Below, one piece after another: positions 57,960 to 64,000 of a stretch of DNA of 64,000 bases. The stretch is from NCBI RefSeq assembly GCF_027943255.1, contig NC_072893.1, positions 99,517,784-99,581,783 on the forward strand, written 5' to 3'. This stretch comes from Anastrepha obliqua. Its lineage: Eukaryota; Arthropoda; Insecta; Diptera; Tephritidae. The translations under genes and the position numbers were made by a program. Numbering within the stretch: the first letter of the stretch is position 1; the number at the start of each line of letters is the position of its first letter. Below the pieces are notes generated by a model that was given only the letters and a program-made list of their open reading frames with translations, was not told the origin of the DNA and did not search any database.

Positions 57960-59260
57960 CCAATTGCCTTAAATGCAGCAACATTTCTTTTTCTTTGCCC
58001 CAAGTGCTACCGGCAAGCGATTTGAGGACCTTGTTGCTATTTTGGAGTTTAGTGGCAATTGCGGTTGTAAGCGCAGAGAAGGACAATCGGAATTGGTGTG
58101 TGATCGACTTTTACCTTAAGTTGCAATTAGACCTACTTTGTCCAGGGTGTAAGGAGGGTCGCCGTGGACTATCTTCCTCTGCTTTGATGTTTGATCTCGA
58201 AAAGTCACTGACGAGTGACGACCACCTCTTCAGCCCTGGCAGGAGTGTCGACTGATAAATATCATCTAGTAGCGTGAAAGGGCTGACTGTGTCGGAAGCG
58301 TCCTTCAGGTCCAACGCTATTAGGACAGTCCTCTCGCAGGAGCGGTTTGGGTTAAGCACGCGATTTATCTGGGCGTTTATTGCGGTGAGTGCAGTGGTGG
58401 TGCTATGCACTCGTCGGAAGCCGTGCTGATGTGGGGCTGGGGCCAGGTGTTTCGTGAAGAGAGGGAGTAAGAGGGCTTAAAGTGTCTTCACTACTGGGGA
58501 AAGTAGAGTTATCGGCCGATAAGTTTCCTCTTGGTTGGCGAGTTTCCCAGGTTTCAGTAGCGGGACCCCTCTCCCTTCTTTCCACTTGTCAGGTATATTG
58601 AGAGTGGTCAAGGACAGATTGAAAACCCTTGTGAGAAATCCTACTCCCAATGGACCCAGGAGCTTCGGCATCAGAATGTTTAGTCCGTCAGGGCCAATGG
58701 CTTTAGATGATTTGGTTTTGCTCATGGCCCCCTGAACCACATCACAGGAGAAAGTAAGTGGCGCACTATCGATCGTCAGTTTGGACAGCCGTCTGGTGGT
58801 ACGATGCCTGGGTCTGTCGCCCGGAGGATGCAGTGTGAATATTCGGTTAAAATAGCTCGCGCATCTCTTCTGGTCCGACGAGTACAACTGTTGAAGGTGA
58901 GGGCCACCTTGTCGTTGTGTTTCGTCGGGCTCGAGAGGGGCCTTACCATGGACCAGAGCTTACTCATACCTGTGAAGAAGTTGCAGGTCCTTAAGTGGTC
59001 AACTTATTTGTTCCGCTTATGTTGGGTGACCAGTTGCCGGATCTCCGAATTGAGATCCCTTATGCGAGGATCGACCTGGCGTAGGTGATCACGCTCGTTT
59101 GCTAGAACGGCTGCTTCGCCTGGGAAAGTAGGACTTATGTCCCTGAATCGTCCAAGAGGGATAAATCGAGCCGCAGCAGCTGCAGGCATCTTGCGGAATG
59201 CGCGTTCGCCGATGTGGCGGACCACCTCTGCAGCCCTGGCGGGAGTCTCGACTGAAAAAT
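57960..59260 (-). pseudogene. Jockey-type LINE, ORF2 linker and RT remnants
   Basis: Minus strand in order: IGERAFRKMPAAAAARFIPL and GRFRDISPTFPGEAAVLANE (59220-59105), DPRIRDLNSEIRQLV, MVRPLSSPTKHNDKVALTF (58950-58890), YFNRIFTLHP, SKAIGPDGLNILMPKLLG (58710-58655), FLTRVFNLSLTTLNIPDKW and GVPLLKPGKLANQEETYRPI (58570-58510), STTTALTAINAQINRVLN (58400-58350), VLIALDLKDASDTVSPFTLL, and far down SLAGSTWGKEKEM (about 58010-57975). The palm with YADD is deleted between about 58220 and 58130. Same family as 15485-16575 and 53900-55640. Confidence 0.87.
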
Positions 59261-59400
59261 GTCATCTTGTATCGTGGAATGGCTAAGAGTATCGAAAGCA
59301 GTACAGGGCGGTTTTGGTTAAGCCCGCGGTTTATCTAGGCGGATGGTGAGTGCTGTGGTGGTGCTGTGCACTCGTCGGAAGCCATGCTGATGTTTCGTGA
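59215..59400 (-). repeat. Partial repeat of the neighbouring LINE
   Basis: GACCACCTCTGCAGCCCTGG, GAGTCTCGACTGAAAAATGT and CGTCGGAAGCCATGCTGATG repeat words at 58212-58260 and 58411-58435. A piece of the same LINE family has been joined here. Confidence 0.7.
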
Positions 59401-59442
59401 AGAGTGTGAACAGGTGTACAGCCTTTGTTGAGTATTTGGACA

Positions 59443-59570
59443 AGCCCCTCTTCCTATTTGTGGTGTGCGTCTTTAAGTTTTTGCCCAAATGGAGGGACCT
59501 ACAGTTATATGCCGCTTCCGAATGGCAGTTTGTTTTTTATAAGCCTTTTTATGGCAGAAAAAATGTTTTC
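59443..59570 (-). mobile_element. tRNA-derived SINE, degenerate 3' part
   Basis: Minus strand body words: TATAAAAAACAAACTGCCAT, CGGAAGCGGCATATAACTGT, AGGTCCCTCCATTTG and CACACCACAAATAGGAAGAG. Head and tail are missing. Confidence 0.75.
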
Positions 59571-59589
59571 TATCATTCGGTGCTTCATT

Positions 59590-60720
59590 TGCCGGGTTCG
59601 CAACATCTGCACTATTAGTTCGGCAGGTGAGCAATGTTCCTTGCGTGGTTTTCGTTAACGAAGTATCTTGCATCAATTAAAGCTTAATAATAGAAAATTA
59701 TGAAAAAATAAAAAAACCCTAATTGCCAGCATAATTGGAAATGTGTATCCCTTCTTCCCTCTTGTACGGTCAAACTAGTTTGTTTGTTCTGCGACAATTG
59801 TGACAAAAACGCTATAATTCGTTGAACTCCAAAAATATACTGTTTCTTTATTCTGTTACAAATTCTCAATTTACAATATATATGATATATTGTACATAAC
59901 AATTTGTAGGTATGAATATGTAGTATGCCTAACGATGCATAAGTATACAAACATTTTTACATATTTGGAAATTTGCGGAAGATAGTACCCACCAAACATA
60001 TTTATAAATACATTTTATTTCCCATTCAGATCTGCATGCTTACATACCAACACACATACTTAATTGTAATGGTAACCATTGCGGGAATGGCAACCATTGT
60101 TGTTTAACCATTGCGGGAACTGCAATGCAGGGGTGGATAAAATAGTCTCTTCAAATATCATACATCTCATATTATATCAACTCTTTTTTTTTGTCAGTTT
60201 CCCCTCAGACGCAAAAACTTCTTCAATTGTTCTTTCCCTGGCGAAGTTCTATTAGTGATTCCATTGTGTTCTCGCGCGCTGCCTACTCACGGGCGCTGAA
60301 TGGATTAATTTTTCCCCCAGAACATCGTCTTCATTTGTATGGTATGACGTTGTCGTAAGTTTCTGCATTTTACAATGTGTACAGTGCTCACAGAAAATAA
60401 GTTTATTAATCTCCTGTACCATAAATCGATAGAGTTATGGGACAACTTCAACTCTATATGTGAAACAAGCTACGTCCGTCATTTTATAGTTATGATTGGC
60501 AATGTCGATTGCAGATTCGATTTAAAGCTATTTGTACTAAATAATAATCCACACTCTATTAAAATTCTATTATTACAAATGTTCTTCTAAACGTATGTAA
60601 TACCGTGCAGAATAAATGTGAGGAGCGAACTGTCAAACGAACGATGAGAGAGAGAAGAACAAAGCGAAATAAGAAAAACGCAGTCAACCAAAAGGGAATA
60701 ATACTTATATTATTATTTTT
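59590..60720. other. No recognised gene
   Basis: AT-rich. A short imperfect tandem of AACCATTGCGGGAA occurs at about 60074 and 60107. A 71-codon frame at 60375-60590 shows no recognised motif. Confidence 0.4.
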
Positions 60721-60724
60721 ATTA

Positions 60725-62135
60725 TTTATAGGGGCGCTTTTTTGATTTCGATAATATGATTTGATTACATATTACAAAAAAATATATATTTACAAATATA
60801 GAAAATTTGGATACATATTACAAAAAAAACTTTTTTTACTAATACTGCGGTGCTTTTTTGAAGTGAAAACTTCTTTAGAATCGTTGGGAGTGATTTGAGA
60901 CTCGATGAAACGAAAAAGCGACACTACGAAGCGTTATATGTTGATATACGTATATGTGTGTGGCTGCGTACAGTTGAGCCACGCTAGTATAGTGAGTATT
61001 GTAGTATGTATACTACACTGCCTATTACTTGCTTTAGTGTTTAGTTCAAGCGTCATACGTATGTATGTTTGTATGTATGCTAGTACGTATGTGTATTGTA
61101 TTATGTATTATGTATACCTAATACTTGCTTAGACCAAGCGTCCTACGACGCTCATAATAGCAACCGCGTGTGCTGTATTGCGTCCGTATTTTTATATTCC
61201 TAAAAATTTTCATTTTTAAATATTTACCGCAATTATGCCGAAAAATACTGCAGAAAAGTGTCGTGAATATCGACAGAAAAAAAAAACAAAAAGAAAATAA
61301 AACTAAAAAAACAGTTTTAATTGTGGCAATTTATATTTCACCGAATCAATCAATAAATAGCATCACGGAATGCATTCACGAAAATTTAATAAAGTATACA
61401 CCAGAAGTATCGCGGATACTTAGAAAAGATTACGATAAAGTTCCAATGATTTTAAGTGACGATTTTAACGTAAATTTTGCATTGGACACAGCGGTTCCTT
61501 TAATTGACTTTCTCAATACAACATTCAATTTAAAAATGTGTAACAATCGCACTGAATCGACAACACGATCAAAAACAACAATTGACGCGGTATTTCAAAG
61601 ATATGTTGACAACATCGAAACCAAAGCATTTGTATCATATTTTAGCTATCATAAGCCACTCGTATCATTTGTTGAAATTGAAAACATTGAGGATGAATAA
61701 TAATAAAATGAAGAAAATAAAATATGAATTTTATAGCAATATTATAATGAACCTATAATTATCACGCTCCTAATGCTGCTTTCGTCTCATTCTCTCTCAG
61801 TTTGTTTTACGGAAGGTTTCACTTCTATCGCGTCTAACCGTTAGACTGGTATTTTTTTGATTTCGAATATACATACATATTAAAACAAATATATATTTTT
61901 ACAAACACTTAAAATTTGGATACTTCTTAGAAAAAAAAATATATTTTTACAAATACTGCGGCGCTTTTTTTGATTTCGAATATACATACATATTAAAAAA
62001 AACAATATTTTTACAAACACCTAAAATAATACAAATCACGCTATTTTTAGTCAAAATTTTCGCCTACGTTGCTTTTTTTCGAATATACATACATGTTACA
62101 TAAAAAACATTTTTTTTTAAATAGCGAAATAGTGC
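60725..62135 (+). mobile_element. Unclassified element: nuclease-like ORF between AT-rich direct repeats
   Basis: GCGCTTTTTTGATTTCG with ATATATTTACAAATA and AAAATTTGGATAC at 60727-60855 recurs in the same orientation at 61847-62135, where the roughly 105-bp module (TTTGATTTCGAATATACATA then TTTTTACAAACAC) is repeated about three times. Between lies a gene fragment. The layout resembles decayed terminal direct repeats, but no target duplication is visible. Confidence 0.55.
61236..61700 (+). pseudogene. Endonuclease/exonuclease/phosphatase-like fragment
   Basis: A start MPKNTAEKCREYRQKKK at about 61236 hits a stop; a shifted frame continues VLIVAIYISPNQSINSIT, VPMILSDDFNVNFALDTAVP (61440-61500), RTESTTRSKTTIDAVFQRY and VSYFSYHKPLVSFVEIE to the stop at 61698. 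SDDFN resembles the GDFN and SYHKPL the SDHxPL catalytic motifs of EEP nucleases found in some LINE and Helitron-linked ORFs. The N-terminal half of an EEP fold is absent. The element class is unknown. Confidence 0.6.
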
Positions 62136-62504
62136 AAAATCGGACAATTTTTTAGCCCAAATTTTCGCCAGCGCCATGTGTAAATTTTACGATTAAACAA
62201 TATTTTTATAAGTGGTATGAATTATAAAACCTAAGTTAAATGCTTGCGGGGTTGACGATTGCTGCATACACTTCCCTTCAACTGTATTTCAGTACAAGCT
62301 GCAAATACGGTCGTAAAAACCTAATTTTTAAACTTTTCCTGGAGGTTCTATAGGGACCCTAGGAGGTTGGCACTTTCTTAGTTATAATGGTTAGACCGTG
62401 CTCTTTCTAATGGGCATGGTGGATGGTGCCACGCCCTTCCGCCTCCGCCCCTCATTCAATTATATCGTGGTGGTAATGGAAAGTTTAGCCAAATCTTATA
62501 TGTA
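62136..62504. other. No recognised feature
   Basis: Spacer between the direct-repeat element and the next SINE; CCACGCCCTTCCGCCTCCGCC near 62431 is a local GC-rich stretch without known role. Confidence 0.4.
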
Positions 62505-62715
62505 CTATGTTTACGTAGCCGAATGGCCTGATGCGTGACTACCATTTGGAAGTGCACAGGTTCGAATCCCAGCGCATGAAAACTCCAAATGAAAGAAATA
62601 GTTGTTTCTATTATAGTAGTCACCCGTATGTAAATATCATATTTCTGCCATGAAAAGCTTCTCATAAAAAACCATCTGCCGTGCGGAGTTGGCGTAAACT
62701 GAATCCCTCCATTTA
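62505..62715 (+). mobile_element. tRNA-derived SINE, variant copy
   Basis: Head TACGTAGCCGAATGGCCTGA, GCGTGACTACCATTTGG, B box GGTTCGAATCCCAGCGCATG, body words ATTTCTGCCATGAAAAGC and TCATAAAAAACCATCTGCC, ending AATCCCTCCATTT. Its T-arm ends GCATGAAA like the 15353 copy. The CACCCGTATGTAAA stretch shows an internal deletion relative to the main type. Confidence 0.83.
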
Positions 62716-62849
62716 TATATTATCATATTATGATATATGATATCAAAAGTTTTTATATCAAGGAGATTCAATAAGGCGGCAGATTTTCTTCCATAAATAA
62801 AACATCACAAAGTGTATCGAAATGTTCTTTTATTTCATTATGTTTTTAT

Positions 62850-63105
62850 GGCCTCTTCACGCGGGTCGTACCGTCAGCGTCACTATTTTATTTTTTAATG
62901 TAACGACGATGACGATACACTTGCCTGTCCGCACACAATGCAACTAGCTATCGTACAAGTACGGATTGTCAGTTTGTCGAGCGATAAATAGAAATAAAAT
63001 AAAAAGGAGGCACTAAATTAGGAATAACTCAAACAACAGATTATTCTTTGCCACAAGGTAATTACAGGAGGATGATTACAAATTTCAGACTTTTGTTTAC
63101 AGAAA
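62850..63105. mobile_element. PIF/Harbinger-like element, partial second copy
   Basis: Starts GGCCTCTTCACGCGGGTCGT, like the ends of the 6805 element, and matches the reverse complement of 7095-7370 (TGTCCGCACACAATGCAACT, AATAACTCAAACAACAGATT, TTACAGGAGGATGATTACAA). The other end is missing after about 63105. Confidence 0.75.
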
Positions 63106-63650
63106 TCTTTACAATTAATTTATATACGTTAATACATTTTTTAATAAATACATTAATTTAATTTAATTAAACAGAAAGTAGCTCACTTTATGTAAATGTT
63201 GTCAAAATTGTTCTCCATAAATGCTGGTTAATTCTGTCAAAAATATATTTTGAAATATTTTGTTCGCCCTTCAATCACCTTCATATAGAATTTCCATCGC
63301 TATGCTACTGACGACATAGGTATACAAGAACTTTGGGTACAAAAATGTTTTTTGAATTTTTATGATGAGATATGCTAGAATAAGAAAAAATGTTGTTTAA
63401 TTTTTGTATGAGTCATTAATATTAAAACTATCTTCAGACTGAACCACAAGTTCACGTCAAGTGCCGTAGTTATGTTTAATTCACATCCGAAATATTTAGC
63501 TTATTCTCTAAATATTGTAGCAGACTGGCAATAATATCGAGAGAGTGAGATATTAAAACAGACAGGAATTCGCTTTGAGGCGAGACAGAACTCGGCAGAA
63601 GATACTAGTTTCCAAATTTAGAAATTAAGATAGTTATTAGCACATGTATA
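63106..63650. other. No recognised feature
   Basis: AT-rich spacer; no coding or repeat match seen. Confidence 0.4.
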
Positions 63651-64000
63651 GGGTGTTTTTTTAGAGGTTAGGTTTTCAAGATGAAATAAAACGTATATAA
63701 TTTAATGTTATGGCCAAGAATTTAGCTTTATTATAAAGATAAGGGTTTGCCATTATGTTTTAAAAATGATTTCGGGCAAGTGGCCGCCGCGGCTGGCTCA
63801 AATAAATTCCAGCCGAGAGGCCCAATTTTCGACCACTTTTTGCAGCAATTGGGGCCGTATGTCAGCAATAACGCGCCGAATATTCTCTTCCAAGACGTCA
63901 ATCGTCTCGGGCTTATCTGCGTAGACAAGCGACTTCACATAGCCCCACAAGAAATAGTCCAGCGGTGTTATATTGCACGATCTTGGAGGCCACGCCACAG
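63651..64000 (-). pseudogene. mariner/Tc1-superfamily transposase, C-terminal part
   Basis: The left end AGGGTGTTTTTTTAGAGGTT at 63651 looks like a terminal repeat after TA. The minus-strand frame from the window edge reads AWPPRSCNITPLDYFLWGYV with the last catalytic aspartate, then KSLVYADKPETIDVLEENI and LLQKVVENWASRLEFI; the second frame below 63810 is shifted. The pattern RSCDLTPLDYFLWGYVK is known from a mariner-like insect group. The rest lies beyond the window. Confidence 0.83.

Overview
This is a eukaryotic nuclear genome window from an insect, almost certainly a brachyceran fly. I infer a tephritid-like fly from the retrobfamily-type pocket protein, the insect cuticle protein and the mix of R1/Jockey LINEs, mariner, Tc1, piggyBac, Transib and Helitron elements, but the species cannot be fixed from the sequence. 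The DNA is AT-rich, has spliced genes and shows no prokaryotic gene organisation.

Two host genes are supported by exons that keep one reading frame across consensus splice sites. On the + strand, six 3' exons (11881 to 20564) encode the C-terminal half of a retinoblastoma-family pocket protein (pocket B and RbC). Its 5' exons are not visible in the window. Also on the + strand, a complete five-exon gene (45151 to 57652) encodes a 223-residue secreted cuticle protein with a Rebers-Riddiford-like chitin-binding motif. Both genes carry kilobase introns packed with transposon debris.

Most of the rest is layered mobile DNA. 1-1250: LINE remnant (-). 1461-5440: decayed Ty3/gypsy element with a SINE in its 5' LTR. 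5690-6362: Tc1-like relic. 6805-7385: PIF/Harbinger-like element with TTA duplications. 8328-11308: unclassified DNA transposon. 13200-19710: mariner, Tc1, LINE and mariner relics inside the pocket-protein intron. 20970-21917: 5'-truncated R1 LINE with a 12-bp target duplication. About 21975-33529: R1 LINE, other LINE pieces and a Helitron, of which 4.53 kb is tandemly duplicated almost without change (23364-27898 and 27899-32432). 34353-36415: piggyBac relic carrying two SINEs. 36955-40810: gypsy-like gag-protease interrupted by a Transib element (37537-40372). 42338-43238: internally deleted mariner. 46500-48130 and 49018-52772: R1 LINE and an unclassified DNA transposon with inverted termini of roughly 500 bp, both in a cuticle-gene intron. 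53900-59330: Jockey-type LINE pieces. 60725-62130: an unclassified element with an endonuclease-like ORF between AT-rich direct repeats. 63651-64000: another mariner/Tc1 relic.

A tRNA-derived SINE family links the window, with at least a dozen copies on both strands. The most notable find is the Transib element. Its two ends carry a CACAGTG heptamer and an ACAAAAATC nonamer, separated by 23 bp at one end and 13 bp at the other. This resembles the 12/23 recombination signals of V(D)J recombination, and the element is flanked by an exact CGTCG duplication.
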